From Vitellaria paradoxa (Eukaryota > Streptophyta > Magnoliopsida > Ericales > Sapotaceae): a DNA stretch of 64,000 nt. The stretch is taken from contig CM034233.1 of NCBI GenBank assembly GCA_019916065.1, positions 41,456,862 to 41,520,861 on the forward strand, given 5' to 3'. Shown piece after piece: positions 22,001 to 32,379 of the stretch. The position numbers were made by a program, and so were the translations under genes. The stretch's first letter is position 1, and each line of letters opens with the position of its first letter. The notes under the pieces were generated by a model. It was not told where the DNA came from and ran no database searches. It saw only the letters and a list, made by a program, of their open reading frames with translations.

Positions 22001-24551
22001 TGGAAATCCCATCATGTCGAGTGCGAAGAATTCTTCGTACCCGATCACCAAAAAGAGTGGGAAGACCATCAAGAAATTTAGATTTTTAATGGTCAGAACC
22101 TCCATCATCTAATTGGGTAACTTGTCCTAGGAAAACGTCCTTATACCATCTATAATGGGAAAGTGAAGGACACTTGAGGTTTTGAAGAAGAGTCCTGATA
22201 TTCTCACTATAAGAAGTAATATGTCCTGTAAAATGATCAAGAATGGAGCAAATAAGAGTATATAATGCATCCTCTATCAAGACTGTTCCCTGACTAGAAC
22301 CTGTTTCTGTTTGAATTAAATGAGGTTCAGCCTTGACAGCACTAAGAATTTGCTGTCTCTGGGCTTCAGTGAGAAGGTGATCCCACTAGCCTTTGAGGGA
22401 GCCATGAAAGCCAGCAACTATCTCCTTTGCAGCAGAAAGATCAGAAATATTATTGGTTTTCTGGACAGTAGCGTACATGAGCATACGATGGCACAAATCA
22501 TGAATATTTTTTGTGGAAGCACCATCAAGACTCCAAGAGTATGCTGCACGAGCAGAATAGGAATACTGCTCTCGATCATCCATTTCCTCATGAAGGAGAT
22601 CGATTGGAGTGGGGCGAGGGTAGTAGTATCGTTCTATGGGACGGTGAATACTACGCCTAGCAGTTTGAGAAAACCTCATAATCTTATTGACTACGGGTTC
22701 ATCTATTGAAGAGTCTGAAGAATTGGGATCTGAATCTTGGTCTTTGGACAAAGTTTCAATTTTTAAACTCCCAATTTTCTGTTGAAGTCGATTAACAATT
22801 TCATCAACCGAAACTTCAGGATTTTTAAATCCTTCAACCTCCATGACCGGTCGTATGACAGCCGGTTTCAAACTATTCGAAGTTTGTTCTACAAACTTTT
22901 GTTTTTCAAAAAGTTTTATTTTCGTTTGAACATCAGCCAAAGAAGATTCAATTCTACTTAGCTGTCGTCCAACAGTTTGCATAAAAACATTCGAATAATT
23001 TAATTGTTTGTGTAACAGTATTAAGTCTGATACCTTTGTGGTTATCGACTCAAAGGAGAAGGTTGTTTTTACAACAGCAACTCCTTCACAGTTTGTTTCA
23101 AAAATTAAAGGTTCTGAAGGAGGGTGAACAGCTGATTATTTTAAACCATTTTTCAACTGCCACTGTTTTTCTAAGACATTTATTTGTTTTTGCTGCTGTT
23201 GCGAACAGTAGTCAAAAAACCAAGAGACAAAATGTTGTGCCTTGTTTGTGGTTTCCATTTTTGAAAGCCATTGATTTTTGTAAAAAAATCTTTCTTCAAA
23301 AGTTAATTTAGAGAAAAACCAATTTAGAAAAACCTTGTTTTTAGGTTCCATAAGACCCTTATTCAAGTAATGCCTAAGCGGACTACCTGGAGTCAAATCT
23401 TACTTAGGTTCATCTAACGTTGACTCTAACGTAAGAGTTCCTAGACTTGGGGTGAAAAACCTATCCATTTAAGATAGGGAAAATCTCATTTCTGAGGCAG
23501 TCGGGGAATTCCGTCTATTGGCCTCGGTTGAAGAGTAGATCCCATGTGGAATCTGATCATTAGAGATTCTAATACCCCTAATGTCTTCTTCTAATGTTGG
23601 TGGTACATCAGAAGGTGGTTCAGAGACTTGTTAAGTTGGACGAGATCGTTCAGATCTAGTATCTATCCTAGAATCTACAGAAGATCTAGGACCTAAAATT
23701 CTTGGACCAGCTATCCTAAGTCTAGCGGCTGGAGAAAAGCTTATTTCTACGTCTCCAGAACTATGCTGAACTATTTGTTCAACATGTTCTTGTACAGGTG
23801 GTCTAGCCGGAACCGCCTGTGGTAGAGTCCATTGCTCTGGAAAGTTAATCTCATCCCAACAGAGCATCCTATTGGTGGTGATGTTTGACGCCTGAAGGTT
23901 GGTCTCTATGAGGACAGTTTGTCCTTTTGGATCTATTTGATGGATTTTAGGGGCTAAGGTTTTGAGGACCTTAAAGTGAACCCTATGAAGGACCGCCATG
24001 GTTTCTGATCCAGGAAGAAACTCGTACCCACTAGTCTTGATGTCTAGACTTAAGGCTCGAGTGATGTAAGGGTCTGTGAGACTAAGACTCAGATTTGGGT
24101 AAGTGTTGAAAAACACTAGTTCGTGACACAGACTGGTTTGGACTACTCCCATGAGTGAATCCTTGAAATTGAGACATCGACCGTTTCGAAGGGTAGCCAG
24201 AACTGAGGCGTTTAACCCCTGAAGAGTAAGAGGTTTGAAAGCTACCTGCACTAATCCTATATGGATATAGTGATACCTATCCCTGTAGGTACTGATGTCC
24301 TTTGTCGAGAGCAACTCAATGGTTTTTTCTGATGACTCCATAGTCACCGTTTGCTTTATGTTTTTGACAGAGATCCGAGTAGAAAATCTCTCGGTTAACC
24401 CTATCCTATAGATATGGGATGGGTTGACTTATGGAATGGTCCACTGGTTAAGTCCGGGCATTTGGCTCGGATAATCTACCAAATCGGCAGACTTAATGGT
24501 CGGAGCTGACTGACTAGAAGAGGGAAGAGAAGAGAGGGATCTTCTAAGCAT
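19092..24551 (-). pseudogene. Viral ORF1 polyprotein, inverted arm
   Basis: A 1820-codon frame (including stop) with the same domain order as the forward arm: movement protein (23631-24347 is its longest open piece), coiled and capsid-like regions, CCHC knuckle (about 21634-21675), protease (DSG at 20943-20951, here DSGV rather than DSGA), RT (YIDD at 19914-19925) and RNase H to the stop at 19092. At least nine in-frame stops occur: 24429, 23631, 23469, 23400, 23136, 22386, 22086, 21900 and 20358. Only the one at 23469 is shared with the forward arm (10861). The RT/RNase H part (19092-20321) is open for 409 codons and keeps its catalytic motifs. No frameshift is needed over the whole length. 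Confidence 0.93.
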
Positions 24552-24640
24552 GGGTGCTAGGTTTATTAAGGCATGGTTGAATTCAAGGTTAAGCCCTAAA
24601 ATTGAGGAAAATGGACTTCTAGACTTTTCTCTTAAATGCA
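24552..24640 (-). other. Viral leader fragment at right edge of the viral locus
   Basis: Reverse complement of the leader just before ORF1. It ends at GTGCAT, with five bases (TAGAT) missing relative to 9685-9700, and then meets the satellite at CGGGTGTCCG. The viral coordinate is within about 10 bp of that at the left edge (9678). Confidence 0.75.
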
Positions 24641-27289
24641 CGGGTGTCCGATTTCAATGATATTTGTCTTCAATTTTCATATTTTTTCGCGATCTACGAA
24701 TCAAAATTAAAAATGGCTATAACTTGGCACTTGGGCGCCTGGCTAGAGTATTATTTTTGTTTATTTTTTGTATTTTTACGTGATCAGCTCATTTAAATTA
24801 AAAACGGCCAGAACCTGGTGCACCGGCGTCCGATTACAATGATATTTGTCTTCTTTTTTTGTACTTTTACGCGATCTACGAATCAAAATTAAAAACGGCT
24901 ATAACTTGGCGCTCAGGAGTCTAGTTAGAGTAATTATTTTGTTCATTTTTTGTATTTTTTACGTGATTCGCGCATGTAAATTAAAAACGGCCAAAACCTA
25001 ACGCTCATGTGTCCGATTACAATGATATTTATCTTTATTTTTAGTATTTTTACGCGATCTACGAATCTAAATTACAAACAGCTATAACTTGGCACTCGGG
25101 TGCCTGGTTAGAGTAATATTTTCATTCATTTTTTGTATTTCTACGTGATCTGCGCATTTAAATTTAAAACGGCCAAAACTTGGTGCTCGAGGGTCTGATT
25201 ACAATAATATTTGTCTTCATTTTTTGTATTTTTATGCGATCTACGAATCCAAATAAATAACGGCTATAACTTAGCACTCGAGTGTCTGGTTAGAGTAATA
25301 ATGTTCATTTTTTGTATTTTTACGTGATCTGGGCATTTAAATTTAAAACGGCCAAAACATGATGGCCGGGTGTCCGATTACAATGATATTTGTCTTCATA
25401 TTTTGTATTTTTATGCAATCTACGAATTGAATTTAAAAACAGCTATAACTTGGCGCTCGGGCGTTTGGTTAGAGTAATATTTTTGTTCATTGTTTTTATT
25501 CTAACGTGATCTGAGCATTTAAATTAAAAACGGCCCAAACTTGGGGCTTGAGTGACCGTTTACAATGATATTTGTCTTCATTTTTTGTATTCTTACGCGC
25601 TCTACGAATCGAAATTAAAAATAGCTATAACTTGGCGCTTGGGCGTTTGTCAGAGTAATATTTTAGTTGATTTTTTGTATTTTTACATGATCTACACATT
25701 TAAATTTAAAACTGCCAAAACTTGTTGCTCGGGGATCTGATTACAATGATATTTGTCTTCATTTTTTGTATTGTTACGCGATCTACGAATTCAAATAAAA
25801 AACGGGTATAGCTTCTCGCTCGGGTGCCTAGTTAGAGTAATATTTTTGTTCATTTTTTATATTTTTACGTGATCTGCGTATTTAAATTAAAAATGAGCAA
25901 AACTTGGTGCTCAGGCATCCGATTACAATGATATTTGTACTCAATTTTTGAATTTTTATGCGATCTACATCAAAATTAAAAACGGATATAACTTGGCGCT
26001 CAGGGGTCTCATTAGAGTAATATTTTTTTTTCATTTTTAGTATTTTTTCGTGATCTGTGCATTAAAATTAAAAACGACCAAAATTTGGTGCTCGGGTGTT
26101 CGATTTCAATGACATTTATCTTCATTTTTTGTATTTTTACGCGTTCTACGACTCCAAATTAAAAACGGCTATAACTTGGCGTTCAGGTGTCTGGTTAGAG
26201 TAATATTTGTTTTATTTTTTGTATTTTTATGTGATCAGTGCATTAAAATTAAAAACGACTAAAACTTGGCGCTCCGGTGTCCAATTACAATGATATTTGT
26301 CTTCATTTTTTTGTATTTTTACGCGATCTACGAATCAAAATTAAGAATGACTACAACTTGCAGCTCGGGTGTCTGGTTAGAGTAATTATTTTGTTAATTT
26401 TTTGTATTTTTTTACGTGATCTGCGCATGTAAATTAAAAACGGCCAAAACCTGGCACTCGGGTGTCCGATTACAATGATATTTATCTTTATTTTTTGTAT
26501 TTTTATGCGATCTACGAATCTAAATTATAAACAGCTATTACTTGGCACTCGGGTGCTTGGTTAGAGTTATATTTTTGTTCATTTTTTGTATTTTTACGTG
26601 ATCTGTGAATTTAAATTTAAAACAGCTAAAACTTGGTGCTTGAGGGTCTGACTACAAAGATATTTGTCTTCTTTTTTTGTATTTTTACGCGATCTACGAA
26701 TCCAAATAAATAACAGCTATAACCTGGAGCTCTAGTGTTCAGTTAGAGTAATATTACTGTTCATTTTTGTATTTTTATGTGATCTGCAAATTTAAATTTA
26801 AAACGGCCAAAATTTGGTGGTCGAGTGTCCGATTACAATGATATTTGTTTTCCTTTTTCATATTTTTACGCGGCCTACGAATCGAATTTAAAAACGGCTA
26901 TAACTTGGTGCTCAGGCATCTAGTTAGGTACTATTTTTGTTCATTTTTTGTGTTTTTACATGATCTGCGCATTTAAATTAAAAACGGCCAAAACGTAGCG
27001 CTTGGGTGTCCGATTACAATGATATTTATTTTCTTTTTTTATATTTTTACGTGATCTAAGAATCCAAATTAAAAACGACTATAACTTGGTGCTCGTGTGC
27101 CTAGTTAGTGCAATATTTTTGTTCATTTTCTGTATTTTTAAGTGATATATGTATCGAAATAAAAAGGGTCAAAACTTGGCGCTCAGGTGTTCGATTACAA
27201 TGATATTTGTCTTCATTTTTTGTATTTTAACGTGATCTACGAATCCAAATTAGAAACGGCTATAACTTGGCGCTTGGGCGTCTGGTTAT
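24641..27289 (+). repeat. Dimeric satellite array, block 2
   Basis: Same A/B dimer and polarity as block 1. The array resumes in a B half (CGGGTGTCCGATT), whereas block 1 stopped in an A half at the equivalent base, so a half-unit phase change is present across the viral locus. The last 16 bases (27274-27289) are one copy of the LINE target duplication. No gene is seen. Confidence 0.95.
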
Positions 27290-27378
27290 TTTTTTTGGTA
27301 AGTAAGCGTATTTTGGATTAACGGGAAATTATGTACAATGTCTTGGGGGCATTCCCCCGTAGTGCAATTACATGACAA

Positions 27379-28258
27379 CTAGTGGATTCCCCAACTATTA
27401 AGCAAAGTAGAATTTACATTAGCCAACATGACATGAGATTGGGATAACTTTCTTCTAACTTCATTTTGGATACCATGAACAATGGTTGCCATAGGTGTAG
27501 ATTGACCCTTGAAGATTCTCTTGTTCCTTTCTTCCCAAATGTGATAAACCAAACCGGCCCAAGCAAGCTTGTAGAGCACACAGCAGGGTTGCTTCCCACT
27601 AAATTTGCCCGTGGCCCAAGCAACTACCCTTCTCCAAGGTTGTGTTGGTTTGACAATAGAGCATTTCCTTAGAATGATGGGTCTCAACTCAGCCACAAGT
27701 GTGCACTTGAAGAAAATATGATCCACGGTTTCAAGTTCATTTCCACATAATACACAAGTTGGATCAATGTGCATTCCCCAATTAACCATTCTATCTTTGG
27801 TGTAAAGTCTTTCTCTAATGGCAAGCCAAAGAATGAAACTATGTCTAGGAATATGTTGGTTGAACCAAATCAAGTGATACCAAGGTACCTTGTTGCTTTT
27901 TTCACGGATGGCATTCCATGTTGCAGCTACACCATATACTTCATTCTTGGAAACACTCCATATAAGCTTGTCTTCCAAGGTGGTGCTCGGCTTGTAGTTG
28001 GGAGGATGCTCAAGAATTATTTCCCTTAACTCCCAAGAGCAAGGAAAAGGCCATTTCCATTCCCCATTTGCGACTATTCGGTCCACCCTTGCATTTGTAG
28101 GTAGCCCCGCATCATAGGCAATCCTAGGACCATACTTAGGAATTAAAGGACCAAGAGGATGCCAATTTGAGTACCATAAAGAAATTGAGTTACCTTGTCC
28201 GACCTTGTACTTGGATAAGCGAATGACCTCCTCTCTAAGTTTGAGTAGTTTCCCCCAA
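27379..28258 (-). pseudogene. LINE ORF2, C-terminal part (zf-RVT region), out of frame
   Basis: About 293 codons beginning at TWGKLLKLR and ending in NSWGIH with a stop. It holds the zinc-binding domain found after RT in plant L1 elements: IPRHSFILWLAIRERL, then CVLCGNELETVDHIFFKC with the Cys/His ligands. Upstream, the same frame runs on to a Met at 28449, but those ~60 residues are the RT read in the wrong frame. The join to the N-terminal part is at about 28258-28261, where an estimated 270-330 residues are missing and the frame changes. Confidence 0.85.
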
Positions 28259-30349
28259 GTCATCTGCAAAGCATATGTGATTGATTTGTGGAACCATGCA
28301 CTTCGGGTGATAAGTAAATTCACTTCCTTCAATCTTCTTGTTGAATAATCTTGTGAAGAACTCCATGGCAATGAGGAAGAGGTAGGGGGAAAGTGGATCA
28401 CCTTGGCGAAGGCCTTTAGCACCATGAAAGAACCCTTCAAGTACTCCATTCATACATATGGAGAATTGAGGGGTAGTGATACATTCTCTTATCCAGCCCA
28501 CAAATTTACTTGGTAGCTGAAAGGCTTGCAGAATATCCATAATAAGGTCCCATGACACCGAATCAAAAGCCTTCATAAGGTCAATTTTGAGAGCACTCCT
28601 TGGGGATGTGTTTTGCCTATGGTAGTTCCTTACAAGTTCTTGCATGAGAAGGATTTGGTCTGAAATGCTTCTACCTTTAATAAAAGCTGCTTGGGAAGAA
28701 CTAATCATAAGGGGCATAAGCTTCATAAGCCGATTAGCAATGATTTTGGAAATGCATTTGTAAATTGTATTGCAACAGGAAATGGGTCTAAAATCAGCTA
28801 CCTTGCTTGGATTAGGGACTTTAGGGATTAGAGCAATGCTTGTGGTGTTGATCATCTTAAGGAGCTTACCCGAACTGAAGAAAGACTTGATAGCATTTAT
28901 AAAGTCTACCCCAACAATGTTCCAAGTCTTCTTGAAGAAATAGGGAGTGTATCCATCAGGCCCAGGTGCTTTGTGATTTGGCAAAGAGAAGAGGGTAGCT
29001 TTTATCTCCTCATCCGAGACTTCATTCTCAAGAGAATCTAGGAGTTGTGATGGCAAGGATGTGTGCATGATGCTATCCACGTATGCCTTTGCATCTTGTG
29101 GATATTGAAAGGGAGTACCCAAAAGCCTCTTGTAGTAATCAACAAAAATGTCTTTAACCTTACCATAATCTTCAATCCTTGTGCCAAGGTCATCTTGAAT
29201 TGAAAGAATCTTGTTTCTTGAACAATGGCTCTTTACTTTTCTATGAAAGTAGGCTGTGTTTTGATCCCCTAGCCTTATCAAATTGTCTCTAGCTTTTTGC
29301 TTGTAAAAGGCCTCCTCGGCTTGAGCAAGGTGCAAGTAGTCATCAAGAGCTTTGCTTTCTTCTTCAAGGAGACTGGGGCTAGACTTGAGTTGCAATTCAT
29401 ATTGGATGGCTTCAAGTTTGGCTTTAGCTTCATTGACTTTGGCCGAGATCCCACCATAATGCTTGAAGTTGAATGCCTTTAGAGACTCCTTAAGTGACTT
29501 GAGCTTGGAAGCTAACTTAAACATAGGGGTGCCCAAAACTCTTATACTCCATGCTTCTTCTACCACTTTGTTAAACTCCTTGTTCTTTAACCAGTAATTG
29601 AAGAACTTGAAAGGCTTCTTGCCGGTTGGGGCATTGGGCCGAATGCTTACAATAATGGGGCTGTGATCCGAGGTACAAGCATTAGGGAAGAAAGCTTCTG
29701 AATTTGGGAAGCAAGTAAGCCATTTTTCATTCACAAGTGCTCTATCAAGCTTGCTAAAGATACTACTCCCATCTTCTTGTTTGTTGCTCCATGTGTAGTA
29801 GCATCCAGAGAATCTTAAGTCAACCATTTCAATAGCTTCAAGGCATGAGTTAAAGCTATTCACTGCATTTGTATCAATTCCCCTACCTCCTCTCTTCTCT
29901 TTTCCATCTTTAACTACATTGAAATCACCCAAGATGATCCAAGGAGAAGCTGTCCCAATCATGTCATAATTTGCTTGAAGGTCTTTCCACAAAAGCTCTC
30001 TAGTTGCCTTATCATTTGAAGCATACACGAGAGTTGCAAAAAATTCAATTGAGATTGCATGGTAAGCAATATGGCAAAAGATTGATTGACTTGTGCTTGC
30101 AATAATTTGAACTTTGACAATTGAAGGATCCCACAAAAACAAGATTCTAGCAGGTGTATCATTGGAGTGATTCCCCACATAGCAAAAAGAAGGGTTTATA
30201 GACTTGCAAACTTTTTCTACATTACAACTTTGTACCTTAGTTTCAAGAAGGCCGACAAGGTTAAAGGAGGAGTTCTTGATCAATTTCCTAACTTCAGCTT
30301 GTTTTAAGGGCCAATTGAGGCCTCTTACATTCCAAGCCCCGAAATTCAT
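28235..30349 (-). CDS. LINE ORF2, endonuclease and truncated reverse transcriptase
   Basis: 704 codons. The N terminus is an APE-type endonuclease: WNVRGLN and LLETK near the start, LGDFN near residue 140, and TSDHSPI near 230. A charged linker leads to RT with HKAPGPDGYTPYFFKK, ADFRPISCCN, SSQAAFIKGRSI, KIDLMKAFDSVSW, GLRQGDPLSPYLF and finally HICFADD. Directly after the catalytic FADD (28259-28270) an internal deletion joins it to the distal C-terminal region in another frame, so translation ends seven residues later in LGETTQT. The endonuclease looks complete; the RT lacks its thumb and later motifs and should be inactive. The start ATG overlaps the ORF1 stop (ATGA), which favours re-initiation. 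No stop codons interrupt the 704 codons. Confidence 0.9.
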   Translation of the reverse strand: MNFGAWNVRGLNWPLKQAEVRKLIKNSSFNLVGLLETKVQSCNVEKVCKSINPSFCYVGNHSNDTPARILFLWDPSIVKVQIIASTSQSIFCHIAYHAISIEFFATLVYASNDKATRELLWKDLQANYDMIGTASPWIILGDFNVVKDGKEKRGGRGIDTNAVNSFNSCLEAIEMVDLRFSGCYYTWSNKQEDGSSIFSKLDRALVNEKWLTCFPNSEAFFPNACTSDHSPIIVSIRPNAPTGKKPFKFFNYWLKNKEFNKVVEEAWSIRVLGTPMFKLASKLKSLKESLKAFNFKHYGGISAKVNEAKAKLEAIQYELQLKSSPSLLEEESKALDDYLHLAQAEEAFYKQKARDNLIRLGDQNTAYFHRKVKSHCSRNKILSIQDDLGTRIEDYGKVKDIFVDYYKRLLGTPFQYPQDAKAYVDSIMHTSLPSQLLDSLENEVSDEEIKATLFSLPNHKAPGPDGYTPYFFKKTWNIVGVDFINAIKSFFSSGKLLKMINTTSIALIPKVPNPSKVADFRPISCCNTIYKCISKIIANRLMKLMPLMISSSQAAFIKGRSISDQILLMQELVRNYHRQNTSPRSALKIDLMKAFDSVSWDLIMDILQAFQLPSKFVGWIRECITTPQFSICMNGVLEGFFHGAKGLRQGDPLSPYLFLIAMEFFTRLFNKKIEGSEFTYHPKCMVPQINHICFADDLGETTQT

Positions 30350-32379
30350 TTGGATTTGGAGGAGGAGGAGCCCGAGAACTTGGCATGTAGTGCCTTTTCC
30401 TTTCTTTCAACAGCATACATCATTTTCCTTTGTTTCTTGCGTTGTGTCTTTGAAAGCTGGAAATCAGAATTCATTTCAAATTCTAATCCTTTTTGATCAT
30501 AGGAAGGAGTTGAGGGCTGGTCCTTATCATCTTCACTTGCCAATTCTGAGAATTCATCAATGTGCTGCAATAATAAGACATCATCTTGGCTGGTTTTAGG
30601 CTTCTGAATTGCTAATGGAGTGGTATTGAGTGGAGCTTCTTCATGTAATTCCATTGGGGAGATAAGCTGAGCCTCGGGTTCTTGCAACATCAAGGACTTG
30701 TGTTCTTCCAAATTGCCTGGAGTCTTGTCAATTAGAGGATCAACAGAGCTGGAATTTGTGAGGCATTCGGCTTCTTTGGGAACTTGCTGATTAACACTTG
30801 CTTTGGGCTTAGTTACCGGTCTCCATTTTTGAGTGACATTCTTAGAGCATTGGCTTATTTTGTGGCCTAATTGTTTGCAACCATCACAGATTGTAGGGAT
30901 CCATTCATACTCCACTGGTTGTTGATACACCATTCCATTTATATCCTCAATTTCAACAAAGGATGGAAATGTAGCTTGATTATCCACTTCAATGCATACT
31001 CTTGCATAAGCAAGTCTTTGCATTTGAGATGTCATTCTATCCGTGAACAGTGGTTTACCAAGTTGACTAGCAATCTTGCTCAATGATCTTGCCGACCATA
31101 GGTGGAGTTTTAGGTGAGGAAATCTGATCCATATTGGAATTACTTCAGGGGTTGCTCTATCATAGAATTCATTAGGAGACCATGGCCTTAAGATCAAAGG
31201 TTTGTCATAGTAACTCCAAGGTCCCAATTCCAAAACCTTGAGTTTAGTTTCTTCATCTTGGAAATTAAAGATGAAAAGACCAGCTTTGAGAATGAACAAT
31301 TCAACATGGCCAAAGGCCCTCCACCTTCGTTCAATAAATTGCTCCATCAGCTTGTAGGGGGGCTTTGCACCTAGCACATGCCCGACTACGGCATTGTCCC
31401 ACTTCCTCAAGTCCTCGGCCACTTCATCTGGTGAGAAGGAAACCGGAGCTTTGGAGGTGCCTTGGGTAGTTTGAGGGGGAAAAAACTTGAGCATGGACCC
31501 ATTAGTTTTGACACGGTTGGAATTAAAGAGTTGTGCCCATGTAGGCTTTGGCTGAGTATTTATTTCGGCTGGTTTTAAATCTGGTTTGGTTACATTAACT
31601 AAGGGAACTTGGCTATTTGGGTCGGTTGAGGGTGAGGGGTTAAGTGGCTGGTTGATGGGATTTGAAAGGAGTGGTTTTGGCGGGCTAGTGGGGGTAATAA
31701 CCGAGTGGGAAGAGCATTGCACGGGAGTTGGAAGGTTGGTAGTTGTGTGCTGACTTGTGGCAGGTTGTATGGGTAGTTGGGGAGTTGACTGATGCAAATT
31801 TGTCCCTTGGGCATTGGCATTAACCGGGTAAAGGCCTAAAGGATCAGGTACATGAGGTCCATAGGAGTTATGGAGCACCTTCTTCTTCATTTCAGGTGGC
31901 TTGGAAGCCGAAGAAGTGTTGGACAATAGAAGATTGACTTTGGAGGGGCTAAGAGGAGACTTACCTCTATCATTCTTCTTTTGCTTCCATTGCTCTTCTT
32001 TAGGATTTTCTGGTTTGCTGAGAGTGTTTGCCTCACGGGTGACCAGCTCTTCTCCATTGTAGGACTTTTTTAACACCTCAATCTCAGCTCGCAACTTCTC
32101 AATGGTTTGTAAAAGGGTCTTGCTTTGAAAATCTTGTTGTGGATCATTCTGAGATGGAATAGAGGTGGATGAGACGTGCAAAGAGGTATCATCCAGCCCT
32201 ATACCTTCTGTTTCCCGGCTTGTGGCTTGCTTCTCATGAACCGTGACTAAGGAGCATGATTTAACTTCTTCTACCCCAACCAAACTTGGATTGTCATTGC
32301 TTTGGACTGAAACGGAGGAGGATGAGATTAGGGACAAGAGAGCTTTTGATGTAGGAGAAGTAGGAGGTGATTCGGCCAT
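30346..32379 (-). CDS. LINE ORF1, RNA-binding protein (DUF4283-like plus zinc knuckle)
   Basis: 677 intact codons. The first ~300 residues are Ser/Thr/Pro/Gln-rich and probably disordered, with a short coiled section (TLLQTIEKLRAEIEVLKK). From ~310 to ~480 lies a conserved plant LINE ORF1 domain (DUF4283 type), recognisable by WDNAVVGHVLGAKPPYK, FNFQDEETKLKVLELGPWSY and IPIWIRFPHLKLHLW. It is followed by a CCHC knuckle (CDGCKQLGHKISQC, ~499-512), which binds nucleic acid. The C terminus is basic (KTQRKKQRKMMYAVERKEK). ORF1 proteins coat the element RNA during target-primed reverse transcription. The intact frame next to a broken ORF2 is notable. Confidence 0.9.
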   Translation of the reverse strand: MAESPPTSPTSKALLSLISSSSVSVQSNDNPSLVGVEEVKSCSLVTVHEKQATSRETEGIGLDDTSLHVSSTSIPSQNDPQQDFQSKTLLQTIEKLRAEIEVLKKSYNGEELVTREANTLSKPENPKEEQWKQKKNDRGKSPLSPSKVNLLLSNTSSASKPPEMKKKVLHNSYGPHVPDPLGLYPVNANAQGTNLHQSTPQLPIQPATSQHTTTNLPTPVQCSSHSVITPTSPPKPLLSNPINQPLNPSPSTDPNSQVPLVNVTKPDLKPAEINTQPKPTWAQLFNSNRVKTNGSMLKFFPPQTTQGTSKAPVSFSPDEVAEDLRKWDNAVVGHVLGAKPPYKLMEQFIERRWRAFGHVELFILKAGLFIFNFQDEETKLKVLELGPWSYYDKPLILRPWSPNEFYDRATPEVIPIWIRFPHLKLHLWSARSLSKIASQLGKPLFTDRMTSQMQRLAYARVCIEVDNQATFPSFVEIEDINGMVYQQPVEYEWIPTICDGCKQLGHKISQCSKNVTQKWRPVTKPKASVNQQVPKEAECLTNSSSVDPLIDKTPGNLEEHKSLMLQEPEAQLISPMELHEEAPLNTTPLAIQKPKTSQDDVLLLQHIDEFSELASEDDKDQPSTPSYDQKGLEFEMNSDFQLSKTQRKKQRKMMYAVERKEKALHAKFSGSSSSKSK

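Larger units (their letters stand above)
6893..24640. mobile_element. Endogenous pararetrovirus locus (Caulimoviridae, florendovirus-like), partial tandem plus inverted copy
   Basis: A 17.7-kb block of non-satellite DNA made of three permuted copies of one viral genome. In order it holds: a ~30-bp leader fragment, the 3' end of ORF1, ORF2, the intergenic region with primer-binding site, complete ORF1, ORF2, the intergenic region to the next primer-binding site, a 57-bp ORF2 scrap, then an inverted copy of intergenic region, ORF2, ORF1 and leader. The distance between the two primer-binding sites (9478 to 17130) gives a genome of 7652 bp. The order MP, CP, protease, RT, RNase H in one ORF, followed by an ATGA-overlapping ORF2, resembles florendoviruses; that family-level assignment is inference. 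No LTRs, integrase or target duplication are seen, as expected for pararetrovirus DNA captured by host repair. Confidence 0.9.
9678..24640. repeat. Large viral inverted repeat (~7.4-kb arms, 91-bp loop)
   Basis: The left arm (about 9678-17109) and right arm (17201-24640) are reverse complements throughout ORF1, ORF2 and most of the intergenic region. ORF1 lengths are 5439 and 5460 bp, differing only by one 21-bp indel. ORF2 lengths are 1464 and 1465 bp. The arms are convergent (3' ends at the centre), so a transcript crossing the centre would fold into a very long hairpin. Point differences are scattered, mostly C/T and G/A. Confidence 0.92.

Noticed and set aside
6893..24640. An LTR retrotransposon instead of a pararetrovirus
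   Set aside because: There are no LTRs, no integrase and no target duplication; a movement-protein-like domain and circularly permuted copies are present.
28235..28449. Start of the 356-codon frame at 28449 as an independent protein
   Set aside because: The first ~60 codons are the LINE RT read out of frame; only the part after the deletion join (28258) is true coding sequence.
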